From positions 1 to 8,481 of the forward strand of contig CATYHY010000053.1 of the NCBI GenBank assembly GCA_958407085.1: a DNA stretch of 8,481 nucleotides, written 5' to 3'. The notes under the pieces are model-generated. The model had not been told where the DNA came from, made no database searches, and saw only the letters and a list, made by a program, of their open reading frames with translations. The DNA comes from an uncultured Collinsella sp. GTDB lineage: Bacteria; Actinomycetota; Coriobacteriia; Coriobacteriales; Coriobacteriaceae. Shown piece after piece: positions 1-5,765 of the stretch. The translations under genes and the position numbers were made by a program. Position 1 is the stretch's first letter; each line of letters starts with the position of its first letter.

Positions 1-399
1 GGGCGTTGGCTTTACATGATGGGCGATTACCTGGGCGTGGTTGGGGAGCGGTGTGGCGCCGGGCTCCACGCTCATCCACGACATGGAGCCGGGCGCCACA
101 CGGCTCCCGTCAACAATCTGTCACTGAAGAGCCAGCACTACAACGCGAAGCTGCTCAAGGGCGTTCCCGACGGCCAGAACCCGCTGGGGCCCGTGAACCG
201 GATGCGCTACTTCATGCAGTGCTTCCTGAGGGCTCATCCCGGCTCCAACCGGGACGACATGCGGGGCTGTGGCTATGAGTCCGCCCGAGGACAAGCTTGA
301 GAAGGTCGCGATGGTGCTCGATCGGGCAATGCGATACCCGAAAACGCTCAGGTTCAGGCAGTTCTATGCAAGAAAGCCCAGTTCAGATGAGTTCGACGA
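1..399 (+). pseudogene. Decayed transposase, C-terminal part (family not assigned)
   Basis: This reads as the end of a DDE-type transposase spread over at least two frames. Frame 2 gives GSTLIHDMEPG at 62-94 and soon hits a stop. Frame 1 gives NNLSLKSQHYNAKLLKG, then NPLGPVNRM and FLRAHPGSNRDDM, from about 110 to 261. Frame 2 resumes near 269 with AMSPPEDKLEKVAMVLDRAM and YPKTLRFRQFYARK. The order of these blocks matches what I remember of the C-terminal region of bacterial insertion-sequence transposases, a strong sign of one gene broken by indels. Near 262-270 a few residues also seem lost, because the block between RDDM and VAMSPP is too short. The gene runs in from before the window. It converges on the nuclease gene at 570. 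The 170 bases between hold only a short inverted pair (TCAACAC 410-416, GTGTTGA 450-456), which could lie near an IS end. The function is lost; family is uncertain. Confidence 0.55.
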
Positions 400-569
400 G
401 CAATATTTATCAACACAGTGCAAGGGGGGATTATATTTGTATTTCATCCGTGTTGAGCTTCACACGGTGCGCGACTCATCGCAAACTGGCGAGCGCAGCG
501 GAAAGAAAACCGACTGCAGACGAACGATCGATATCGGGAGCAAATAGCCACCGGATGCTTTTCGGTCTC

Positions 570-1238
570 CTACGCGTCGACCTCCGCGATTTCTTCTGCG
601 TCTCGCCAAGTTGAAAGGAGCGATGTCGAAAACTCCTTTTCGGTTAGCGTCAAGACATCCTTCACGCAAAAACCTTTCAATTTGTCAGGAAGCCCAAAAC
701 GCGCTTTTTTCCTAATCGAGCTGGCAACCCGCTTCAACGCGGTCTTGTTCTTGTCCTCGTTGTATACCAAAACAAAGACGCAGTGCTCGCGAAACCATCT
801 CGTCCTCTTTCCCCACAGGTCCGAGCAGATCAAAACGCTGTCCTTGCACTTCTCGATGAGGGCGTCCCTTTGGCCAAGATTGATACCAAGCTCTTCGTCA
901 TCCTTGGGATTGAGCCTCTTCCCCAGCGTCTCCTTCAGACTGCCGTTTTTAAATTCGACTAGATATAACGTTTCCCGATCGCAATACAGCGCATCGGCGG
1001 AGCGCGGGAGTTGCATCCACCTATTGACCTTCTTGCAGTAGCATTCTTTAACAGAGTCAAAATTGACAACAGGCAAATCGTCATCCACAAGAGAGACGCT
1101 CCCGTCTCTGGATGTTTTGGAGATGGTCGACGTGCAGTCCCTTAGGATACAGGTCCTGCAACGGGAGCAACCATCGCTGCCATCTGGCACCACGGGAGAG
1201 TTCGGATGAGGGCAGGAGGCGCACAGGTCGCTACTCAA
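570..1238 (-). CDS. Putative PD-(D/E)xK-type nuclease with N-terminal cysteine cluster, partner of the upstream ATPase
   Basis: A 222-residue protein from a TTG start at 1238. I chose this start because GGGAGGAG (1253-1246) lies 7 bases before it and it overlaps the ATPase stop; an in-frame TTG at 1268 lacks such a site. Residues 6-35 hold six cysteines (C6, C9, C24, C27, C30, C35) spaced like a small metal-binding knuckle. At about 80-97 a hydrophobic strand with acidic residues (SADALYCD, D82 and D87) is followed by YLVEFKNG, with E95 and K97 forming an E-x-K pair. That is the core pattern of PD-(D/E)xK nucleases. A later strand pair (VLICSDLW, CVFVLVYNED) fits the same alpha/beta fold. No signal peptide or membrane segment is seen, so it should be cytoplasmic. 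The tight coupling to the ATPase suggests an effector nuclease gated by it, as in known ATPase-nuclease anti-phage pairs. The nuclease call is motif-based inference; I do not recognise the family by name. Confidence 0.6.
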   Translation of the reverse strand: MSSDLCASCPHPNSPVVPDGSDGCSRCRTCILRDCTSTISKTSRDGSVSLVDDDLPVVNFDSVKECYCKKVNRWMQLPRSADALYCDRETLYLVEFKNGSLKETLGKRLNPKDDEELGINLGQRDALIEKCKDSVLICSDLWGKRTRWFREHCVFVLVYNEDKNKTALKRVASSIRKKARFGLPDKLKGFCVKDVLTLTEKEFSTSLLSTWRDAEEIAEVDA

Positions 1239-1253
1239 GGCCGTACTCCTCCC
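1231..1253 (-). promoter_or_regulatory. Coupled stop/start junction with strong ribosome binding site inside the ATPase 3' end
   Basis: On the minus strand GGGAGGAG (1253-1246) lies 7 bases before TTG (1238-1236), and the ATPase stop TAG is at 1233-1231. The nuclease start thus overlaps the last codons of the ATPase by 8 bases (TTGAGTAG). This favours translational coupling and a fixed ratio of the two proteins, and it decides the nuclease start. Confidence 0.7.
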
Positions 1254-2529
1254 TCTCAAGCGTATCAAAAGGAGCCGCCAGCTTCTCGTAGGCGACCTCA
1301 GTCGAGCCGGTTATTTCGGCAAAGCGAGAGCGTCCATCAGCGCAGGTCTCCGCAAGATAATATGAGCACAATCCATCAACAGCGTGCTTCTTAGAATACA
1401 CTTCGATCGCATTCAAGAAATATGGACTATGGGTGCTCATTAAGACGTGCATCCCGAGCTCTTTCTGGAGCAGCACGATTATCTCGGCGAAGGCCAGCTG
1501 CCATGCAGGATGAAGATGAATCTCGGGTTCATCGAGGATAATAGTCCCTCCGGCATCTAGCGCGCCGGACTTCAAGAGCACCTTCATGATGGCGAACGTC
1601 TTCAAGCCAGCAGAAAGGTTCCCAGGCTCCAACCCCCGAGCGAAGCCCTCTTCGAGATACGTAAGGTGACCGCGACTTTCGCTCCTCTCGAAATACCCCG
1701 GACATAAGGAGGAGACCTTGTCCATGAGAACCTTCAGGTGCCGCTCCTTCGCGATCTCGTCGAACAGCGAGGACTCGCTGTCATCGTTACGGATGGTCGC
1801 CTGAATCAAATCTTGCCGCAGCTCCTCCTGGTGTCCAAGGAGGGGCCTGAACCGAAAAGCGGGGCCGTAGGGCCCTCCGAGAGAATCGATCAGGAACGGG
1901 TCGTCCAGATAATGCGCCCTGAATCGCAAAACCCTCCTATCGTGCACCTCCGCCACCTCGTCACCTGCAACCGAGAAAACCGTAGATGCGTCCTTTATCT
2001 GGAGTTCGACCTTCCCGGGCTCTTCGCCGAAAACCGAATTGATCTGGCCGTTGAACTCGCTTTGGAACCTGTTTGTCGCAATCGCACGAAATACCTCATC
2101 ATCGGAGATATCCATGATCTCGATAATCTGATCGGCAACTCCTGCTACGCCATTCGTGAAATCGGATTCGATCTCACGGGAGATCTCCTCCCCGTAATAC
2201 TCCTTTATCTCATCAATAAGCTCGTCCCTCGTGCACTCGCCCGAAAAAACCCTGTCGATGAAACCATTCATTCTTCCAGCAGTTCGCCTGTGGCGAGACG
2301 TGGAGTCGAGAGGGCCTCCCACATATGCCTTCCTGATGGCGCGTTCAACACTATTGCGCCTCATGCGGTCGATTTTGTTCTCCGAATCGGACATGCTGTT
2401 GAAGGCCGCATAAAGCGCTTTTCCAACCGTGCTTTTCCCCGTCCCGTTCTCCCCGGCGATCACGGCAATGCCATTAATCTCGATATCGGCCTCAGCGACC
2501 CTGCCGATGTTTTTCACCTTGATTTTCAA
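1231..2529 (-). CDS. AAA/ABC-like ATPase (OLD/SMC-type), probable sensor or motor of a two-gene defence system
   Basis: A 432-residue protein from TTG at 2529. An in-frame TGA lies three codons upstream (2538-2536), so no longer version exists in this frame; a weak GGTGAT lies about 5 bases upstream. The N-terminus (MKIKVKNIG) is the usual first strand of OLD/RecF-like ATPases. Walker A is GENGTGKST (26-34). The middle, about 60-280, is the helical insertion found in this class. An ABC-type signature LSAGLK is at 305-310, Walker B IILDEPEIHLHP has D333 and E334, and the switch histidine is H367 in STHSPYF. All ATPase residues are intact, so it is probably active. No TOPRIM nuclease domain follows, unlike full OLD proteins such as GajA; a separate nuclease-like gene is encoded directly behind it. 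Such pairs (AbiL-, PARIS- and Septu-like) usually act in phage defence. It is more A+T-rich than galE or murB, consistent with acquisition. Which known system it is closest to cannot be settled by eye. Confidence 0.85.
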   Translation of the reverse strand: MKIKVKNIGRVAEADIEINGIAVIAGENGTGKSTVGKALYAAFNSMSDSENKIDRMRRNSVERAIRKAYVGGPLDSTSRHRRTAGRMNGFIDRVFSGECTRDELIDEIKEYYGEEISREIESDFTNGVAGVADQIIEIMDISDDEVFRAIATNRFQSEFNGQINSVFGEEPGKVELQIKDASTVFSVAGDEVAEVHDRRVLRFRAHYLDDPFLIDSLGGPYGPAFRFRPLLGHQEELRQDLIQATIRNDDSESSLFDEIAKERHLKVLMDKVSSLCPGYFERSESRGHLTYLEEGFARGLEPGNLSAGLKTFAIMKVLLKSGALDAGGTIILDEPEIHLHPAWQLAFAEIIVLLQKELGMHVLMSTHSPYFLNAIEVYSKKHAVDGLCSYYLAETCADGRSRFAEITGSTEVAYEKLAAPFDTLEREEYGLE

Positions 2530-2570
2530 TGCATATCACCAGCTCTAAACTCGCGAGACTCAATAGCTCG

Positions 2571-2579
2571 ATTATCGCA
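2571..2579 (-). promoter_or_regulatory. Candidate extended -10 promoter for the ATPase-nuclease operon
   Basis: The minus strand reads TGCGATAAT at 2579-2571, an extended -10 (TGnGATAAT), giving a leader of about 35 bases to the TTG at 2529. No good -35 hexamer is visible. A CTCGCGAG palindrome (2550-2557) lies between it and the start and could be an operator. Confidence 0.35.
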
Positions 2580-2730
2580 CAGGGAGATCGACTTCTCGAG
2601 GACTCCCTAAATGGAACGCGCGGGGAGGACATGGCTCGCCGCCGTCCGCTTTGCGTTCGCGCGGGGAAGGGTGACGACCAGGGGCCTCTCCGGGCTCATC
2701 AAGAGGAGCGCCGGATCCTCCTCGTCCATT

Positions 2731-3082
2731 TGAACTGTATTGTATCCCAGGACACTTGACTTAGAGGAATGGCGTTGAGCGGCGATAATCGTTTCAGCGC
2801 CAAAAAGAAAGGAGTGTTCAGTCATGGCAGATAGGCTCTCCTGCACAGCGGGGCACCGCATCGAGGCCGCAGACTTCGCCGTCGCGTCGGGGAAGCCCAT
2901 CGCCCAAGTGGCTGCCGACCTCGGCATCAATGAGAAGATCCTGGGAAGATGGGTGACGGTCAGAAAGAAGGAACTGGCCAACCACCCGGTCGCGGCGGCC
3001 GCGGCCAAGACCGAGACCGCCGAGATGAGGGCCGCCCGCAAGTGCATGCGCGAGCTCGAGCTCGAGAACGAGTTCCTAAAAA
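2731..3082 (+). mobile_element. Left part of an IS3-family insertion sequence, right part missing
   Basis: The element likely begins at TGAACTGTATTG (2731), a TG-starting end typical of IS3-type elements, followed by CCCAGGACACTTGAC. It carries an orfA with a good ribosome binding site. It ends inside orfA at about 3082, where the galE terminator begins. No orfB (integrase core with DDE residues) and no matching right end are present in the window, so the element cannot move by itself. The orfA identity is firm; the exact left end is inferred. Confidence 0.6.
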
Positions 3083-3135
3083 GCCCCGACCTCACATTGG
3101 AGGCCGGGGCCAGTAGATTTTTGGGACATGTCTAG
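2824..3135 (+). pseudogene. Truncated IS3-family transposase OrfA
   Basis: ATG at 2824 follows AAAGGAG (2808-2814). Residues 9-45 are the helix-turn-helix typical of IS3 OrfA (HRIEAADFAVASGKPIAQVA, then DLGINEKILGRW). Residues about 65-85 form the leucine-zipper-like helix (RELELENEFLK). Homology should continue with KKAA and the frameshift site into orfB. Instead it stops after NEFLK, and the last 17 residues (from SPDLTLEAG to the stop at 3133-3135) are read from the terminator stem-loop and the palindrome behind it. The peptide may still be made, as ATG and Shine-Dalgarno are intact, but without OrfB it cannot transpose. It could in principle bind or inhibit related IS3 copies; that is speculation. 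Confidence 0.8.
3078..3110 (-). terminator. Rho-independent terminator of galE
   Basis: Read on the minus strand, arms GCCCCG and CGGGGC (3110-3105 and 3088-3083) plus four more pairs across one A/C mismatch enclose a 6-base loop. The stem is followed by TTTTT (3082-3078). It lies about 115 bases past the galE stop. Read on the plus strand it has only a weaker T run (3118-3122), seven bases after the stem. Confidence 0.8.
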
Positions 3136-3143
3136 AAATCTAC
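3113..3143. repeat. Palindrome with 8-base arms and GACATGTC centre
   Basis: Arms GTAGATTT (3113-3120) and AAATCTAC (3136-3143) are perfect complements. In the loop lies GACATGTC (3125-3132), itself a perfect palindrome shifted by half a base from the outer centre. It sits between the galE terminator and a second palindrome of similar design at 3177-3214. Confidence 0.7.
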
Positions 3144-3176
3144 CCATGCGGGAAGCGGCATGTGCCGAGCATGTCG

Positions 3177-3214
3177 CGTGCTAGGTTTTGAGGCATGCCA
3201 CAAAACCTAGCACG
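3177..3214. repeat. 38-base near-perfect palindrome behind galE
   Basis: Arms CGTGCTAGGTTTTG (3177-3190) and CAAAACCTAGCACG (3201-3214) are perfect over 14 bases. The centre contains GGCATGCC (3192-3199), and only the A/A pair at 3191/3200 breaks the symmetry. It begins 10 bases past the galE stop. It is not followed by a T run on either strand, so it is not a standard terminator. It could act as an RNA 3'-end stabiliser, a REP-like element or a protein site. Confidence 0.8.
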
Positions 3215-3223
3215 GGGGAGTGG

Positions 3224-4285
3224 CTACTCGGCGTCGGCGAAGCCGTTGGGGTTGTGGCTCTGCCAGTTCCAGCTGTCGCGGCACATATCCGCGATGTCGT
3301 ATTGGGCCTTCCAACCCATCATGCGCTCGGCCTTGGAGGCGTCGCACCAGTTGGCAGCGATGTCGCCGGCGCGGCGCTCGCGGATCACGTAGGGCAGCTC
3401 CTTGCCACAAGCCTTGGAGAAGGCGGCGACGACCTCGAGTACCGAGGTGCCGGTGCCGGTGCCCAAGTTAAAGATCTCGACGCCGGTCTTGCCGTTCATC
3501 CAGTTAAGGGCGGCAACGTGACCAGAGGCCAGATCGCACACGTGGATGTAGTCGCGCACGCCGGTGCCGTCGGGGGTGGGGTAGTCGTTGCCAAAGACCT
3601 GAACGGCCTCGAGCTTGCCCACGGCGACCTGGGCGACATAGGGCACCAGGTTGTTGGGAATGCCCTTGGGGTCCTCGCCGATCAGGCCCGACGGATGAGC
3701 GCCGATGGGGTTGAAGTAACGGAGCAGCACGACGTCCCACTCGGGGTCGGCGGTGTGGACGTCCATAAGGATCTGCTCGATCATCCACTTGGTCCAACCA
3801 TAGGGGTTGGTCGCGGGCTTCTTAGGATCCTCCTCGGTGACGGGCGGGTTGTCCGGGTCGCCGTAGACGGTCGAGGAGCTCGAGAAGATGATGGACTTGC
3901 AGCCATGGTTCCGCATGACGTCGATGAGCACCAGGGTGTTCTCGATGTTGTTGTGGTAGTACTCGACGGGCTTGCTCACCGACTCGCCGACGGCCTTAAA
4001 ACCGGCGAAGTGGATGACGCGGTCGATCTGATGGGTATCGAAGATCTTGTTCATTGCATCGCGGTCGAGCACGTTGGCCTCGTAGAAGGTGAGGTTCTTG
4101 GCGGCCTCGTCGCCCACGATGGTCTTGACGCGGTCGACGGCGACGGCGCTGGAGTTGGAGAGATCATCGACGATGACGACCTGGTAGCCACCCTCGAGCA
4201 GCTGAACGACGGTGTGCGAGCCGATAAAGCCGGCGCCACCGGTAACGAGGACGCAGGTGTCTTTGGGGTCGAGTGCTTTGGACAT
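3224..4285 (-). CDS. galE: UDP-glucose 4-epimerase GalE
   Basis: 353 residues, a little longer than the usual ~330-340. It interconverts UDP-galactose and UDP-glucose in the Leloir pathway, in the cytoplasm, with tightly bound NAD. Visible features: the Rossmann NAD-binding loop VTGGAGFIGSH (14-24), VDDLSNSS after strand 2, VIHFAGFKAVGES (90-102), the serine/threonine of the active site in SSSSTVYG (135-142), and the catalytic Y162 and K166 in NPYGWTKWMIE. RYFNPIGAHPSGLIGEDP and DGTGVRDYIHV are the substrate-side signatures of true GalE rather than other sugar epimerases. The tryptophan in YGWTK replaces the more common R or K, outside the catalytic pair. ATG at 4285 follows AGGAG with good spacing. 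It stands alone, with its own promoter and terminator. No galK or galT is adjacent, so a role in supplying UDP-sugars for cell-surface glycans is as likely as galactose breakdown. Confidence 0.97.
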   Translation of the reverse strand: MSKALDPKDTCVLVTGGAGFIGSHTVVQLLEGGYQVVIVDDLSNSSAVAVDRVKTIVGDEAAKNLTFYEANVLDRDAMNKIFDTHQIDRVIHFAGFKAVGESVSKPVEYYHNNIENTLVLIDVMRNHGCKSIIFSSSSTVYGDPDNPPVTEEDPKKPATNPYGWTKWMIEQILMDVHTADPEWDVVLLRYFNPIGAHPSGLIGEDPKGIPNNLVPYVAQVAVGKLEAVQVFGNDYPTPDGTGVRDYIHVCDLASGHVAALNWMNGKTGVEIFNLGTGTGTSVLEVVAAFSKACGKELPYVIRERRAGDIAANWCDASKAERMMGWKAQYDIADMCRDSWNWQSHNPNGFADAE

Positions 4286-4322
4286 GTAGTCTCCTATCGA
4301 ATCAGGAACACTTCTTCAGGGG

Positions 4323-4328
4323 AGTATA
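4323..4328 (-). promoter_or_regulatory. Candidate -10 box of galE
   Basis: The minus strand reads TATACT (4328-4323), a near-consensus -10 box, giving a leader of about 30 bases before the galE ATG. Seventeen bases upstream is GATTTG, a weak match to a -35 box. Confidence 0.5.
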
Positions 4329-4402
4329 GCGCAGGCAGGGACGCCCAAATCGTGCGCTGTAGGAAAAGCAGAGGATTGTGCTAACGTACTCATAGAAGAG
4401 CT

Positions 4403-4412
4403 TGCGTACGCA
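4403..4412. promoter_or_regulatory. 10-base palindrome TGCGTACGCA, possible operator
   Basis: TGCGTACGCA is a perfect palindrome in the galE/secreted-protein divergent intergenic region, about 75 bases upstream of the galE -10 box. No regulator can be named. TTGACA at 4424-4429 lies close by but has no matching -10 at 16-18 bases. Confidence 0.25.
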
Positions 4413-4479
4413 TAACCTGATCTTTGACATTTGCTTACGAGCCGCTGACCTTGTAGTTTCCTGCCGTTCGTGGAAATCG

Positions 4480-4507
4480 TTGGGACGCGCCATATGTACG
4501 CTAATAT
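4480..4507 (+). promoter_or_regulatory. Candidate promoter of the secreted hydrolase gene
   Basis: TTGGGA (4480-4485), a 16-base spacer and TAATAT (4502-4507) form a plausible sigma-A-type promoter. The transcript would start near 4514, with a leader of about 38 bases. The ribosome binding site is CGGAG at 4542-4546, five bases before ATG. A second A+T-rich box, TATAAA (4525-4530), also lies near. Confidence 0.45.
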
Positions 4508-4554
4508 GTATGAGTTGAGCGACATATAAATAAGCATGTAACGGAGTACATATG
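4491..4554. repeat. Nested dyad of ATATGT/ACATAT half-sites over promoter and start codon
   Basis: The outer perfect arms are CATATGTAC (4491-4499) and GTACATATG (4546-4554). The inner arms are ATATGT (4504-4509) and ACATAT (4522-4527). Together this gives four copies of one hexamer, two in each direction, covering the -10 box, the putative transcription start and the ATG. It may be a repressor operator array. An mRNA hairpin hiding the start codon would need a transcript starting before 4491. Confidence 0.5.
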
Positions 4555-5757
4555 TCACCAAACAGCGATTCTATCCTTTCCCAGGAGCTCTCGCGCCGCA
4601 CTGCCCTCAAGGCCCTGTTCGGCGCCGCTTCTGCGGCAGTTCTTTTTGGCCTGCCCGCTCGCGCCCATGCGGCGGAGGCTTCCAAAGAAACCACCGATAA
4701 ACTGAATGCCGCCCAGGCCCAGCTCGACGAGGTTCAGGCCCAGCTCGACAGCATCGCAAATGAGTATGCGGCGCTGGCCAACAAGAATGCCCAGACCCTC
4801 AACGACATCGAGAATGTCCAGGGCAAGATTGACGACACGCAGGCCCAGATCGATGAAAAGAAGGCCGAGCTCAAGAAGAAGCGCAACGACCTTTCCGATC
4901 GCGTGGCCGCCAGCTACAAGTCCGGCGGCACGAACATCCTGTCGCTGCTGCTGGCCTCTGGCTCGTTTGAGGAACTCGTCGCCAACGCGCATTACGTTGA
5001 GAAGATCAACAAGAGCGACCGCGACGCCATCGAGGACATTCAGACCATCCAGGAAGAGCTCGATGCGCAAAAGACCGAGCTCGAGTCGCAGAAGGCCGAC
5101 TTAGAGAAGCTCAAGGACCAGCAGACTGCCCAGATGCAGGACATGCAGGCCAAGCAGCAAGAAGTCCAGACCGTGCTGAACGGTCTTTCCGACGACGTCA
5201 AGGAGCTCATGGCTCAGCGCGATTCCGAGATCCTCGCTGCCGCCCAGGCTGAGGAGGCCGCTAGGAAGGCTGCCGCTGCCGCGGCTGCCGCGAACAAGAA
5301 CAATTCCTACTCGGGTGGTTCGAGCTCGGGTGGTGGATCGTACGCGCCCGGAACTCCGCAGCAGAATGCCGGCTCGGGCAAGCAGCAGGCTGTCGTCAAC
5401 GCGTGCTACTCCACGCCTTCGCCGGGTCAGAACTGGTGCGCGGCGTGGGTCACCAATGTCTTCCGTAACGCCGGCGTTGGCTACTTTGGCGGCAATGCGT
5501 GCGACATGTTTAACGCATGGTGCTATAGCTCCGACCGCTCGGCGCTGCAGGTGGGCATGATCGTGGCCGATTCCTCGCACAGCGGCACGGGTGCTCCGGG
5601 CCTTATCTACGGTCATGTGGGTATCTACGTTGGCGGCGGCATCGTTATGAGCAACGAGGGTGCCATTACGTCTAAGTCGCTTGATTCGTTTATTAGCTTC
5701 TATGGCACTGGCTCTGGCGTGCGTTGGGGCTGGCTCGGCGGCGTGGCGCTGTCGTAA
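4552..5757 (+). CDS. Secreted coiled-coil protein with C-terminal CHAP/NlpC-P60-like domain, probable peptidoglycan hydrolase
   Basis: 401 residues. The N-terminus (SRRTALKALFG, then a hydrophobic stretch and AHA-AEA near 38-43) looks like a twin-arginine signal peptide with signal peptidase I cleavage. Residues about 45-230 are a long Q/E/K-rich coiled coil, split by SGGTNILSLLLASGSFEELV (125-144). That is the layout of PcsB/CwlO-type hydrolases, in which the coiled coil meets FtsEX or holds the enzyme inactive. An alanine run (about 236-247) and a Ser/Gly-rich linker lead to the catalytic domain. There C296 in NWCAAWVTNVFRNAGV, H355 in YGHVGIYVGGG and N368 in MSNEG fit a Cys-His-Asn catalytic set. 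The predicted role is cutting peptide or cross-bridge bonds of peptidoglycan outside the membrane, in division or wall turnover. The substrate bond cannot be told by eye. The fold is closer to CHAP than to classic NlpC/P60, as it has WCAAWV instead of DCSGF. It is a single-gene unit, divergent from galE. Confidence 0.88.
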   Translation: MSPNSDSILSQELSRRTALKALFGAASAAVLFGLPARAHAAEASKETTDKLNAAQAQLDEVQAQLDSIANEYAALANKNAQTLNDIENVQGKIDDTQAQIDEKKAELKKKRNDLSDRVAASYKSGGTNILSLLLASGSFEELVANAHYVEKINKSDRDAIEDIQTIQEELDAQKTELESQKADLEKLKDQQTAQMQDMQAKQQEVQTVLNGLSDDVKELMAQRDSEILAAAQAEEAARKAAAAAAAANKNNSYSGGSSSGGGSYAPGTPQQNAGSGKQQAVVNACYSTPSPGQNWCAAWVTNVFRNAGVGYFGGNACDMFNAWCYSSDRSALQVGMIVADSSHSGTGAPGLIYGHVGIYVGGGIVMSNEGAITSKSLDSFISFYGTGSGVRWGWLGGVALS

Positions 5758-5765
5758 AGCCGACG

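Noticed and set aside
1239..1268. TTG start adding 10 residues to the nuclease
   Set aside because: No Shine-Dalgarno lies at a fitting distance, while TTG at 1238 has GGGAGGAG and the coupled overlap.
1738..2610. Plus-strand ORF of 290 residues opposite the ATPase gene
   Set aside because: It mirrors the ATPase, whose Walker A, signature, Walker B and switch histidine are all intact. No ribosome site or domain supports the opposite strand.
2607..3095. Minus-strand ORF of 162 residues, or its last 40 residues (2607-2729), as a small gene upstream of the ATPase
   Set aside because: The longer frame is antisense to IS3 orfA. The 40-residue tail starting at 2729 has no ribosome binding site, though it could be the end of a gene cut by the IS; nothing supports this.
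3113..3214. CRISPR-like array in the palindrome cluster
   Set aside because: The units are not identical, the spacing is irregular (11-24 bases between CATG centres), and no spacers of even length or cas genes are present.
3188..4384. Long plus-strand ORF of 398 residues opposite galE
   Set aside because: It is fully antisense to galE, which has complete catalytic motifs. The peptide is Val/Gly/Asp-repetitive, typical of the reverse strand of a G+C-rich gene.
4424..4429. TTGACA as a -35 box for the secreted hydrolase gene
   Set aside because: No -10 box lies 16-18 bases downstream, and it is more than 120 bases from the start codon. TTGGGA/TAATAT at 4480-4507 is a better match.
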